From: UBA6522 sp965221035
GTDB lineage: Bacteria; Pseudomonadota; Gammaproteobacteria; Steroidobacterales; Rariloculaceae
Assembly (NCBI GenBank): GCA_965221035.1
Contig: OZ244860.1
Span: forward strand, 124,001 to 188,000
Reading direction: 5' to 3'
DNA: 64,000 nucleotides
The position numbers and the translations under genes are program-made. Positions 1-7,009 of this stretch are shown in pieces. Below the pieces are notes generated by a model. That model saw nothing but the letters and a program-made list of their open reading frames with translations. It was not told the origin of the DNA and made no database searches. Positions within the stretch are counted from its first letter, which is position 1. Each line of letters starts with the position of its first letter.

Positions 1-1
1 T

Positions 2-577
2 AAGAAACTATCAATTGGGAAAGAGCCATCATATGGGAAACAGCCTGATCAGTGGACTTCATTAGGAACAGAGCATGTGCTCACGCTCGGCATGCTAAAG
101 AAACATTACAACGCACTTGGAAGCTATCTTCATATCCCAACACTGAGGCAATTTAAAAACGGAAAGACGCACGACCCTGCGAAACTGAGAAGTCAGTGTA
201 CAAGAATTATAGAACAGATTGATGTCGTACTTTCTTCGAAAGTTTGGATTGGTCCGCTTGGGCATCGCATCAAGATCGACTGTCATGAGTGCGGCGAACA
301 GCTCCGACGAAGAATCCCATACGGAAAAAGCCGTCGTGACATTGTGTGCTGGAATTGCACTACAAGGCATCGGGTGTGGTTGCGCAAAAACAAGCAGGTT
401 GAGTATGAAGCACTCGGCAAACGCATCACCATACCGTGCGTTTCTGAATACTGTAAAGAAACACATGATCTTCGGAAGAATGATTTGCAATGCGGAAAAA
501 GATGGAAATGCGGTAGTTGTGGCAAACAGCAAGAGCTAACGTGGCGTGCAATTGAAATGCCTTCGGATGACAAATAG
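2..577 (+). CDS. Cys-rich putative zinc-ribbon protein, 5' partial
   Basis: The reading frame is open from the first bases of the window, so the true start lies upstream and only the C-terminal part (about 190 codons) is seen. The sequence has two paired CxxC motifs: CHEC then CWNC about 26 residues later, and near the end an isolated Cys region followed by CGSC. This fits one or two zinc-ribbon or treble-clef folds. The protein is rich in Lys and Arg, so nucleic-acid binding is possible but is inference. I do not recognise the family. Its base composition is lower in GC than the core genes further right, like other island genes. It is separated from the ubiquitin-like operon by about 370 bp, so membership in that operon is doubtful. 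Confidence 0.6.
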   Translation, partial: KKLSIGKEPSYGKQPDQWTSLGTEHVLTLGMLKKHYNALGSYLHIPTLRQFKNGKTHDPAKLRSQCTRIIEQIDVVLSSKVWIGPLGHRIKIDCHECGEQLRRRIPYGKSRRDIVCWNCTTRHRVWLRKNKQVEYEALGKRITIPCVSEYCKETHDLRKNDLQCGKRWKCGSCGKQQELTWRAIEMPSDDK

Positions 578-947
578 TAGGGAAATGGCTGAGTTCTACG
601 ACTATGTCGACCACCAAACAGTAGGCCATTGCGCCGACAGCGTGTGACGTAAGCGCTCCGAAGAGATCGATGAAGGCTGGGACCAAGCGACGGATGGCCG
701 GCTGGTCGATGGGGAATGCGTCGAGAATCTGGTACGTGCGGAGGCCGCCCCCTAGCTCGCCTCAAGAGTTGGCATCGACTACACTTCACGACATGGGCAG
801 GACTAAGGGACGCGAGCGGGCTCGACGCCGTCAATCGGACATGTGTAGGGACGCAGCAACGCTTGGGTTCAGTAGAACCTGGTTTGGAAAGACGCCTTGG
901 GCGCCTGGAAATTTTACCGAGGGGCGCAACCGTGAGCGGAGATTCCC
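578..947. other. Intergenic stretch with possible degenerate antitoxin fragment
   Basis: No intact gene is seen. On the plus strand, the frame from about 645 to 746 reads as a short acidic segment containing EIDEGWDQATDGRLVDGE. This resembles the C-terminal part of ParD-type antitoxins (an 'IDEGW...G..VDG' pattern), but it has a stop just upstream at 645-647 and no start. It may be a decayed toxin-antitoxin remnant; confidence is low. The rest is probably the promoter and leader of the downstream operon. A GGAG ribosome site lies six bases before the ATG at 948. Confidence 0.3.
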
Positions 948-1337
948 ATGAACGGCGAGAAGGGCCGCAATGACGAAAACTACCCGGGCACGAACGACCG
1001 TGGTCCGGGTACAGAGACCAGTGGCACTGACGAACAGGGCTCGGAGCGGCCATTGGGACCACCCGACGGGAATGACAACGGTGTATCCGACGGGGAGCAC
1101 TCCGTAGAATATCAGGTCAACGGAGAGCCACAGAGCTGCCGGCAGCGAGAGTTGACAGTAGAGCAAATTCTGCAGCGAGCTGGTACTTCTGCGGGTATCG
1201 ATACATCCGATCTCGGCAGCTACTACCTTGAACGTCTCCGCGATGACCGCAAGTTCGAGCAGCTTACGGACACAGTGGACATCAGGAACGGCGATCAGTT
1301 CCTCGCCGTTTATTCGGGTCGCACGCCGGTCGCATGA
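948..1337 (+). CDS. Ubiquitin-like modifier (multiubiquitin-type single domain)
   Basis: This 129-residue protein has a low-complexity, Gly/Asn/Asp/Glu-rich N-terminal half (about residues 1-50) and one beta-grasp-like domain (about 52-129). The domain follows the layout of the bacterial multiubiquitin family: a YxVNG opening strand, LTVEQILQRAG helix, a YxLER strand and a final IRNGDQFLAVYSG strand. Multiubiquitin proteins are known to sit in operons with E1, E2 and JAB genes, as here. Only one copy of the domain is present. The C-terminus is SGRTPVA and lacks the GG of classic conjugated modifiers, so processing by the neighbouring JAB domain or a different attachment chemistry must be considered. 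The stop overlaps the ATG of the E2 gene (ATGA), which implies translational coupling. The start is supported by a GGAG site six bases upstream. Confidence 0.8.
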   Translation: MNGEKGRNDENYPGTNDRGPGTETSGTDEQGSERPLGPPDGNDNGVSDGEHSVEYQVNGEPQSCRQRELTVEQILQRAGTSAGIDTSDLGSYYLERLRDDRKFEQLTDTVDIRNGDQFLAVYSGRTPVA

Positions 1338-1714
1338 GTGTATTGGGAGAGATCGCTGCGGAATTTAGTGTGCTGGGTCACTCGCCGACGACGCTGCAAA
1401 TCGAAGGATTGGGCGGTAAGGAGGCGGTCGTCATCGACTATCCGGTCTCGACCGGTCGGTTTAAGGGACAGACCTTGCGGATCGGCGTCGCATTCCAGGA
1501 GACCGGCTATCCGGAGTACCCTCCCCACTTCGTATGGGTTGCCGACATCTCCGAACCCCGTTTGCCCGTGCACAGTACCAGTTTTTTTTGCGGTGCGGAG
1601 TGGATGGCATTCAGCGTTCCACCGAGCGATTTTTGGGATCGTCTGCCAGTGACTGACAAGAACATGAAGACCTACATTGATAGGCACCTGTTGCGTTTTT
1701 GGTCACAGGTGTGA
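1334..1714 (+). CDS. E2/UBC-like ubiquitin-conjugating protein, prokaryotic type
   Basis: The product (126 residues) would carry the activated modifier as a thioester and pass it to a target. Visible marks are the E2-type core YPEYPP at residues 59-64 followed by a hydrophobic strand (FVWVAD). The only cysteine in the protein is C86 in FFCGAEW, 27 residues after the YP; in eukaryotic E2s the catalytic Cys lies about 25 residues after the same motif. The C-terminal helix includes YIDRHLLRFW. The classic HPN tripeptide is absent, as in several prokaryotic E2 families. It overlaps the upstream ubiquitin-like gene by four bases and the downstream JAB-E1 gene by four bases (GTGA), so the three are almost certainly made together. 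Family assignment (Prok-E2_E or a relative) is from pattern and context, not a search. Confidence 0.78.
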   Translation: MSVLGEIAAEFSVLGHSPTTLQIEGLGGKEAVVIDYPVSTGRFKGQTLRIGVAFQETGYPEYPPHFVWVADISEPRLPVHSTSFFCGAEWMAFSVPPSDFWDRLPVTDKNMKTYIDRHLLRFWSQV

Positions 1715-3189
1715 GGTACGAAGCGGTCCTCACCGAAGCGGTTCATCGGCAGACTTGTGACCGGCTTCTTAAAGAATTCCGGGCGGGGCGCTCGCAGGAA
1801 GCGCTTTGCTTTGGGCTCTGGCGGCCGGGCACTGGCGCGAAGCGACTATCGGCGCTGGTCTTCGATTTTATCCCCCCGGTCGATGGTGAGGTGTCACTTC
1901 ACGGCAACGCGAGCTTCGAGCCGCACTATTTGACTCGAGCGGTCAAGGAAGCCTGTTCACGCAAGGCGGGTCTCGCATTTATGCACAACCATCTCACGCC
2001 CGGGTGGCAGGACATGAGTGCGACCGACGTAGTTGCCGAGCGTGACCGAATAGCTCCACCGGCTCGGGCGACCGGCTTTCCGCTGGTCGGATTGACTCTT
2101 GGCACCGATGGCGCCTGGAGCGCCCGTTTCTGGTCATGGGACGGCGATCACTTCCGGCGCGACTGGTGCGAAAAGGTCCGCGTCGTCGGGCGAAGAATGC
2201 AGGTCACCTGCAACGACACAGTGTTGCCACCGCCCCGACGCAGGCCGGTCCTTACGCGTACGATCGATACTTGGGGGGAAATTCGTCAGCGGGATATTGG
2301 GCGGCTGCGGATCGGCGTGGTCGGCCTCGGCAGTGTGGGCTGTATAATCGCAGAGGCACTGGCTAGGATCGGCATCGGGAAGCTTGTGCTGATCGATCCG
2401 GATCGAATAGAAACCCACAATCTGGACCGGCTTCTCTATGCAGGCGCAGAAGATGTTGGCAAACGCAAGGTAGATCTCGTCGCGACACATGTGAAGCGAA
2501 ACGCAACCGCCGAAGCGATTGAGGTTGAGACACACGCATCCGCCGTTCAGCACCGGAAGTCCTACCGTGCTGCACTCGACTGCGACCTGTTGTTCTCGGC
2601 CGTGGATCGGCCGCTGCCAAAGGACCTCCTCAACCGAATCGCTTACACGCATTGCATACCTGTGATATCTGGAGGAGTCCGTATCGAAAACAAGCCGAAC
2701 GGTTCGCTCGCCAATGCGTTGTGGAGCGTTGCGGTCGTTGGTCCTCACCGCCGCTGTCTCCGCTGCGATGGGCAGTACGCCAGTTCGGACGTGATCATCG
2801 AACGAGATGGATCGCTGGACGATCCTAGCTACTTTCGTCGCCAAGGTGCGCCGCAAATGCCGTCTAACCAGAACGTGTTCCCGTTCGGCGCCAACGTTGC
2901 AAGTTTCATGGTCATCGAGATGGTGCGGCTACTGACGGCGGAACCTTGGTGGCCGGACCTTGGCGGGAAGATGAGCTACAGCCTTATCGTTGGCCGCCTT
3001 TGCTTCGATGATGCCCGATGCATCGCCGACTGTTCGGTGATGGCGGACATTGCTGCGGGCGATACCTACGACTACCCGTTCATAGACGACGACACAGAGA
3101 AGAGAGCCGTTACAAGCATCAGCAGTTTGCTGCGCCAAACGTGTAGGCACGTGCAGGAATTGCTCCGCCGCATTGGGAGGAAGGACTGA
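1711..3189 (+). CDS. JAB metalloprotease fused to E1/ThiF-like adenylating enzyme
   Basis: The first 120 or so residues form a JAB/JAMM deubiquitinase-like domain with the full zinc set: E30, the HNH at 92-94 and S103-x2-D106. The rest is an E1/ThiF domain with nucleotide loop GLGSVG (about 205-210), the LIDPDRIETHNLDR strand-loop that binds ATP-Mg, a 'SAVDRPLPKDLLNR' segment matching the E1 DNxxxR region, and paired cysteines (CLRC near 349-352, CIADC near 437-441) that can hold zinc. So one protein could both process or remove the modifier and activate it. I chose the GTG that overlaps the E2 stop (GTGA); a TTG four codons upstream is also possible. JAB-E1 fusions in Ubl operons are known from comparative genomics. 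The stop overlaps the next ATG by one base. Confidence 0.85.
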   Translation: MRYEAVLTEAVHRQTCDRLLKEFRAGRSQEALCFGLWRPGTGAKRLSALVFDFIPPVDGEVSLHGNASFEPHYLTRAVKEACSRKAGLAFMHNHLTPGWQDMSATDVVAERDRIAPPARATGFPLVGLTLGTDGAWSARFWSWDGDHFRRDWCEKVRVVGRRMQVTCNDTVLPPPRRRPVLTRTIDTWGEIRQRDIGRLRIGVVGLGSVGCIIAEALARIGIGKLVLIDPDRIETHNLDRLLYAGAEDVGKRKVDLVATHVKRNATAEAIEVETHASAVQHRKSYRAALDCDLLFSAVDRPLPKDLLNRIAYTHCIPVISGGVRIENKPNGSLANALWSVAVVGPHRRCLRCDGQYASSDVIIERDGSLDDPSYFRRQGAPQMPSNQNVFPFGANVASFMVIEMVRLLTAEPWWPDLGGKMSYSLIVGRLCFDDARCIADCSVMADIAAGDTYDYPFIDDDTEKRAVTSISSLLRQTCRHVQELLRRIGRKD

Positions 3190-4448
3190 TGGCTTGGATA
3201 CGGGAGTTAGAGCTTCGGAATGTGCGCTGCTTCAAAGGCGAACAATCCGCTCGTTTGGGACGCCGGATTACCTTGCTCGTTGGGGAAAACAGCGCTGGCA
3301 AGTCGACCTTCATGGGCTGCTACAAGGCCTTCGCGAGACTTGCCAGTCTCGACGATGTAGCAGAAGAAAATCATTTCGACAAAAGTCCGTTCGACATGGG
3401 TGGATTCGACTCCATCGTTCGATCGGGAACGAACGATTTTGCCGTCGGCGGTACATTCGAAGACCATTGTCACGAAAGAGCTTCGTTCACGTTCCGGGCG
3501 GAAGGCGACTCCCCCATCGACCGAGAGTTGCAGCTGACCGTGGTTGGAAATGGCGACTCGCCTCAGCATGTCCGGATTATCGCGCCGGACGGTCCCGAGG
3601 GTCTGCTTCGGTTTAACGGACCCGGGTTCAAGTTTGAATTGAAATCATCCGAACTCTCATATCGTTCTATAGCCACATGGCTATCGCGTTATGTCGCTCA
3701 AGGATATTTTCCCTTTGAAGGGACCCTAGCGGTATTCCGGAACCATACGCGTGAACGCGGTTCAGGTCGGGAGCAAGAGTTCGTTAAGTTCATCAACTTT
3801 CTGCGAAAGGGGTTCCCATTTCCCGCTCTAGGCACGTTCGCAACGTACGCTCCAAAGATTGAACTGCCGAAGCGTGAACGCAGCTACACGGAGCATCCGA
3901 ACCATCTGTCGCCCAAAAGCGACGGCGCCCGTTTCGACTTCCTTCGGGAAGTGGGCGAGAAGCTGAAGCTCTGGCACCGTGTTTCACTCGCGACCACAGC
4001 GGACGCTGCCCGTATCGAGGTCCAGGTCGAGACACCGAACGGCTGGCGCAATCTGGTCGATGTGGGATACGGCATCCATAGCTTGCTGGCTCGGCTTGCC
4101 GATATATTTCGGCAACCGTCGGAGGTGACGATTCTCCTCCAGCAGCCGGAAATCCACGTACATCCGCGGGCGCAAGCGGCCTTGGCGCAATGGATTGCGG
4201 AGAGCGAGCGGAGATGCATGATCGAAACGCACAGTGATCACTTGGTGGATCGCTTCCGGATATGCGTAATGAAAGGAATCCTCGCACCAGAGGACTTGTC
4301 GATCGTTTACTTCCAGCCTAGCCAAGACGGAACTTATTCCTATATTTATGGGATCGGCGTAGACGACCAAGGCAATCTAGAAGGTACGCCACCAGAATAT
4401 CGCTCGTTTTTCCTCGATGAGACGCGCGATCTCTTGGGAATCGATTAG
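3189..4448 (+). CDS. SMC/OLD-type AAA ATPase of the Ubl operon
   Basis: This 419-residue ATPase has Walker A GENSAGKST at residues 32-40, an ABC-like signature region DVGYGIHSLL near 291-300, a Walker B strand TILLQQPEIHVHP near 314-326 and the ETHSDH switch near 346-351. These match AAA_21/DUF3696-like ATPases, which often partner with a nuclease in defence systems such as Septu. The usual Glu before the PE of Walker B is Gln (QQPEIH), while the following Glu remains. There is no Toprim nuclease domain, in contrast to OLD and GajA proteins, so any nuclease would come from the PIN gene nine bases downstream. The start codon overlaps the JAB-E1 stop (TGATG), so the gene is part of the same operon. 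Confidence 0.82.
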   Translation: MAWIRELELRNVRCFKGEQSARLGRRITLLVGENSAGKSTFMGCYKAFARLASLDDVAEENHFDKSPFDMGGFDSIVRSGTNDFAVGGTFEDHCHERASFTFRAEGDSPIDRELQLTVVGNGDSPQHVRIIAPDGPEGLLRFNGPGFKFELKSSELSYRSIATWLSRYVAQGYFPFEGTLAVFRNHTRERGSGREQEFVKFINFLRKGFPFPALGTFATYAPKIELPKRERSYTEHPNHLSPKSDGARFDFLREVGEKLKLWHRVSLATTADAARIEVQVETPNGWRNLVDVGYGIHSLLARLADIFRQPSEVTILLQQPEIHVHPRAQAALAQWIAESERRCMIETHSDHLVDRFRICVMKGILAPEDLSIVYFQPSQDGTYSYIYGIGVDDQGNLEGTPPEYRSFFLDETRDLLGID

Positions 4449-4457
4449 GTAACGGCG

Positions 4458-4922
4458 ATGTGCACCGCAGTCATCATTGATGCCGACGTATTTCATCTGT
4501 TCATTGCAGGACCTAATTTCGACGTCTTGCGCTCGTGGCTGAAACGGGGGCACGGCGTTCTTGCGTATACCAATTGTGGCCGCTACGCGCAGGAACTCCG
4601 TGGCGATAACCGCATGTTGGAGTTCCTTGCCGGGTACCGTCGAGGATCGCAATTGAAGCTTGTGAAGGGGAAGATGGTACGTGACGCAGAGAATACGCTT
4701 AATGCAATGGCCATGAGGTCCGACGATCCACATATCCTTGCATTGGCTATGGTTAGTGGCGCAACGATTCTGTGCACAAATGATGATAATCTGAAACTTG
4801 ATTTTCGGAATCGGGGGTTGTTGCCCAAGGTTGGTCGCCGAACTCGCGCCGTTTATCCACTGGATCAGAAGAAAAGGGAACGTCGCCGATTTCTTGACCG
4901 ACGTATATGCCGAGCAAGGTAG
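4458..4922 (+). CDS. PIN-domain nuclease-like protein
   Basis: The 154-residue protein has the acidic layout of PIN nucleases: D8 in IIDADVF, E46 in AQEL, D89/D90 in RSDDPHILALA, and D109/D110 in LCTNDDNL. PIN domains cut RNA with metal bound by these residues and act as toxins or effectors in many systems. The 'DPHILALA...TNDDNL' segment is especially diagnostic. The C-terminal tail is very basic. The gene starts nine bases after the ATPase stop, so it is probably the last intact gene of the Ubl operon and its likely effector. That role is inference from context; a classical antitoxin is not seen beside it. The final residues may be altered, since the following DNA looks degenerate. Confidence 0.75.
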   Translation: MCTAVIIDADVFHLFIAGPNFDVLRSWLKRGHGVLAYTNCGRYAQELRGDNRMLEFLAGYRRGSQLKLVKGKMVRDAENTLNAMAMRSDDPHILALAMVSGATILCTNDDNLKLDFRNRGLLPKVGRRTRAVYPLDQKKRERRRFLDRRICRAR

Positions 4923-5334
4923 AGGGCGTCGTGACCACCAATCATCAACGGGTTACCGAGGACTTCGAAAACCTGACAGGGACGCTCGCCCCATGTGTGG
5001 CGCAGGAATTGCCCACTCGGTCTGGAGACGAATAGTGCGATCAGGTCGTACTTGGCATTCTAACTGAGCACAGCAAACGCAACCTTCCACACGTCGACGA
5101 GGACGGCAAGTGGTTTCCCGCCGTTCGTTATCGCACGCTGCCTTATCCTAACGGATGTTCAGTGAAACGAAATCGTCCGGCGCAAGCTCCGTCGCGATTG
5201 TGCCTTTGTTGGAGGGGCACTGATACGGACAGCGACATCGCAACCATCTCAAATTGTGTGATTACTGGATTTTTCTGCGTAGCGTGCTCTTCGATCACCA
5301 ACACCGACGTCGCGCAGCTGCGTGCGGCGCACTA
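4923..5334 (+). other. Degenerate stretch between PIN gene and IS630
   Basis: No intact gene is seen. A short frame starts at a GTG (4931) right after the PIN stop, has a plausible AGAGGG site, and ends after 34 codons at 5033-5035. A second open frame without a start runs from about 5036 and includes HVDEDGKWFPAVRYRTLPYP, which reads like real protein sequence. Together they may be the remains of a sixth operon gene that was broken before or when the IS630 element inserted at the TA at 5333-5334. I could not assign a family. Confidence 0.35.
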
Positions 5335-5346
5335 GTGTCATGTCAC
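5335..5346 (+). repeat. IS630 left terminal inverted repeat
   Basis: The left end GTGTCATGTCAC starts directly after the target dinucleotide TA at 5333-5334 and pairs with the right end at 8688-8699 with one mismatch. Confidence 0.85.
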
Positions 5347-5842
5347 ACGTGATATGTCGTAATGAACGTGATAGATTCCTTGTCGTTCGGGGACGGCGAG
5401 GAGTGGGTCATGAAGCGCTACGTTGTGGAGTTGGAGGCGCGGGAGCGCGAGACATTGACGGCGGTCACGCGCAAGGGTTCGCATCGTTCGCAGAAGGTGA
5501 TCAACGCGTTGATTTTGCTCAACTGCGACGCGGGCCAGTACAACGAACGGCGCGCGACGGGCGAGGTGATCGCCGGGGTGTTGCGCATCAGCGCGCGCCG
5601 GGTGGACCGGGTCAAGAAGCGGTTTGTGGAGGACGGTCTGAAGGCGGCGCTGGGATCTCGTCAGGGGCGGCGCGCGAAGTACCTGCGCAAGGCGGACGGG
5701 GAGTTCGAGGCGCGGCTGGTCGCGCTCAGTTGCGGGGAGCCACCCGAAGGGCATGCGCAGTGGTCGCTGCGCCTGCTGGCCGACCGGGCGGTGGAACTGG
5801 GTTATATCGACAGCGTCTCGCACGAGACGGTGCGGCGGGTGT

Positions 5843-5850
5843 TAAAAAAA
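5843..5850 (+). repeat. 8-bp target-site duplication, left copy
   Basis: The octamer TAAAAAAA directly precedes the left end of the inner transposon. The same octamer follows its right end at 7989-7996. An 8-bp duplication is the length known for IS1595-family transposition. Confidence 0.85.
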
Positions 5851-5874
5851 GGGAATTATAAAGAAAGGTTGACA
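5851..5874 (+). repeat. IS1595-like left terminal inverted repeat (24 bp)
   Basis: The first 24 bases are perfectly inverted at 7965-7988. The inner end of the repeat is TTGACA, a consensus -35 hexamer. Confidence 0.92.
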
Positions 5875-5896
5875 CCTATACGAGATATTATATAAC
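5869..5896 (+). promoter_or_regulatory. Promoter with -35 inside the left terminal repeat
   Basis: TTGACA (5869-5874), a 16-bp spacer and TATAAC (5891-5896) form a strong sigma-70-type promoter reading inward to the passenger genes. The predicted transcript start falls within a few bases of the ATG at 5905, so the first gene may be leaderless or start further in. Confidence 0.65.
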
Positions 5897-5904
5897 ATGA
5901 TGGA

Positions 5905-6288
5905 ATGTGGAAAAAACTTGCATACAGAGCACATCTTGTTGTCTTGGTTGGTTCATGGCTCTTTCAACAATTGTTTGAAAGGGGGTATCTGCCCATGACG
6001 TTTCCAACAATCCCGGACAGTGTGTTGTTTATGATGCTAGGAGGGTCAATTGTTTGGACTTGTTGGATGTTTTCTCCTGAAATAAAAACATGTACCCGTT
6101 TTTTTAAAAAAAGGGTAAGCACAAAAGAAATACTTGACCTAGACTTAAGTAATCCCGGAAACGCGCTTGAAGGGCTTGAAGAAAGGCGCGCCTATTATAG
6201 GAGAAATCCGACTAGTGCTAAAGAACGTCTTATCAGTATAGCCAAAGAACAAGGTTTTTACGAAAGCTCTGATGAAAAGGATTCTTAG
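5905..6288 (+). CDS. Passenger membrane protein of unknown function (127 aa)
   Basis: The protein begins MWKKLAYRAHLVVLVGSWLF and has two likely membrane segments (about residues 10-22 and 37-55), followed by a charged cytoplasmic tail with a KEILDLDLSNPGNALEGLEERR region. No family was recognised. The gene is AT-rich compared with its GC-rich host and lies inside the IS1595-like transposon just after the promoter formed by the left repeat. The leader before its ATG (GATATT...ATGATGGAATG) resembles the leader before the next gene, suggesting the two were produced by duplication or share expression control. It could be a membrane-acting toxin, immunity or exclusion function; none of these is shown by the sequence. 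Confidence 0.6.
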   Translation: MWKKLAYRAHLVVLVGSWLFQQLFERGYLPMTFPTIPDSVLFMMLGGSIVWTCWMFSPEIKTCTRFFKKRVSTKEILDLDLSNPGNALEGLEERRAYYRRNPTSAKERLISIAKEQGFYESSDEKDS

Positions 6289-6339
6289 CTGTAATAGAGA
6301 GTGTTGACGGATAATGTAGATGGATGATATTGTGATGGG

Positions 6340-6864
6340 ATGCGGAAAATTAAAGATTATTTACAGAATCTTGTTTTGTTCGCCCAAGGGACCCAAACTC
6401 TTATTTGGTTATGTACGGTTACCGGGATATCGGTATCGGTGGCCAGCATGAGTCTTTATATAAATCAAGTTATAGAATGGCTTGCTGTAGCCTTCGTTCC
6501 TACGATTATGGTAACTATAATCTATTTTTGGGCAAAGTGGGTTGAGTACAACGAAAATAAAAGACAGCTTGTAATCGCTGATTTAGAATCCCAATTTCAT
6601 GAATTACATGCTAATAAACCTTTTCATGGGTTTGACGGTTTGGGTGAAGTTAATAATAACCAAATGGAATACCGTTTATTGTCGTTAAAACTTAAAGACA
6701 CTTTCGGATTTTCTGGACCGCCTCTTGGTGCGGATGGTTTTACGTGGTACCCATTTCTTAGGGAAATTCTACCTTATCTTAAAATGAAGGATTACAAGTC
6801 TGCGAAAATTTTTGCGGATCGTTTTGTCCAACAATGGGAAAAGTCACATGAATCCGATGCTTGA
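6340..6864 (+). CDS. Passenger membrane protein of unknown function (174 aa)
   Basis: Two hydrophobic helices (about residues 18-38 and 44-66) are followed by a soluble domain of about 105 residues with LESQFHELHANKPFHG and a conserved-looking GFSGPPLGADGFTWYPFLREILPYL segment. This is a short N-terminal membrane anchor with a cytoplasmic domain. I do not recognise the family. It is AT-rich and lies in tandem with the 127-residue passenger gene, with a similar upstream sequence (TTGAC...GATATT...GATGGGATG). Its 3' end overlaps the small ORF at 6848. It travels with the transposon, so any benefit would be to the element or its host. Confidence 0.62.
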   Translation: MRKIKDYLQNLVLFAQGTQTLIWLCTVTGISVSVASMSLYINQVIEWLAVAFVPTIMVTIIYFWAKWVEYNENKRQLVIADLESQFHELHANKPFHGFDGLGEVNNNQMEYRLLSLKLKDTFGFSGPPLGADGFTWYPFLREILPYLKMKDYKSAKIFADRFVQQWEKSHESDA

Positions 6865-7009
6865 CCCAAAGCGCGATCTGAAAGGCGCGACTCCCGATAA
6901 ACTGGCCGCTGCGTTGTTGAAGCGCGTCGAGCCGTATTCAAGACCGCGCACCGGACGAAAGCCCGTTGTCTGCGATCAAGTCCCTGTACAGCAGGTTCCT
7001 TCCGATTAG
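6848..7009 (+). CDS. Small passenger ORF with 'DLKGATPDKLAAALL' motif
   Basis: This 53-residue ORF starts at an ATG inside the end of the previous gene and has a GGGAAAA upstream stretch. The N-terminal 'PKRDLKGATPDKLAAALLKRVEP' region reads as genuine protein and predicts one amphipathic helix, followed by a basic tail. The GC content rises here compared with the genes before it. The 3' half (from 6938) is antisense to the end of the transposase gene, so it may be an ORF by chance in that part. Function is unknown. Confidence 0.4.
   Translation: MNPMLDPKRDLKGATPDKLAAALLKRVEPYSRPRTGRKPVVCDQVPVQQVPSD

Larger units (their letters stand above)
5410..5895 (+). pseudogene. IS630 transposase, N-terminal part (interrupted)
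   Basis: The start MKRYVVELEARERE is typical of IS630 transposases and has a GAGGAG site about eight bases upstream, which is why I prefer 5410 to the in-frame ATG at 5362. The N-terminal part holds the helix-turn-helix DNA-binding region (residues about 50-140: 'VLRISARRVDRVKKRFVEDG', 'HETVRRVLKK'). Real IS630 sequence ends at the A-tract (5844-5850); the last ten or so codons come from the inserted transposon and end at 5895. The catalytic half lies at 7996-8691. Even when the insert is removed, the two halves differ by one frame across a run of eight As, so the intact element probably relied on -1 ribosomal frameshifting. Confidence 0.9.

Noticed and set aside
948..4922. Assignment to Bil or type II CBASS
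   Set aside because: No cyclase or Cap effector is present, JAB and E1 are fused, and the ATPase and PIN genes are not part of those core operons, so I leave the type open.
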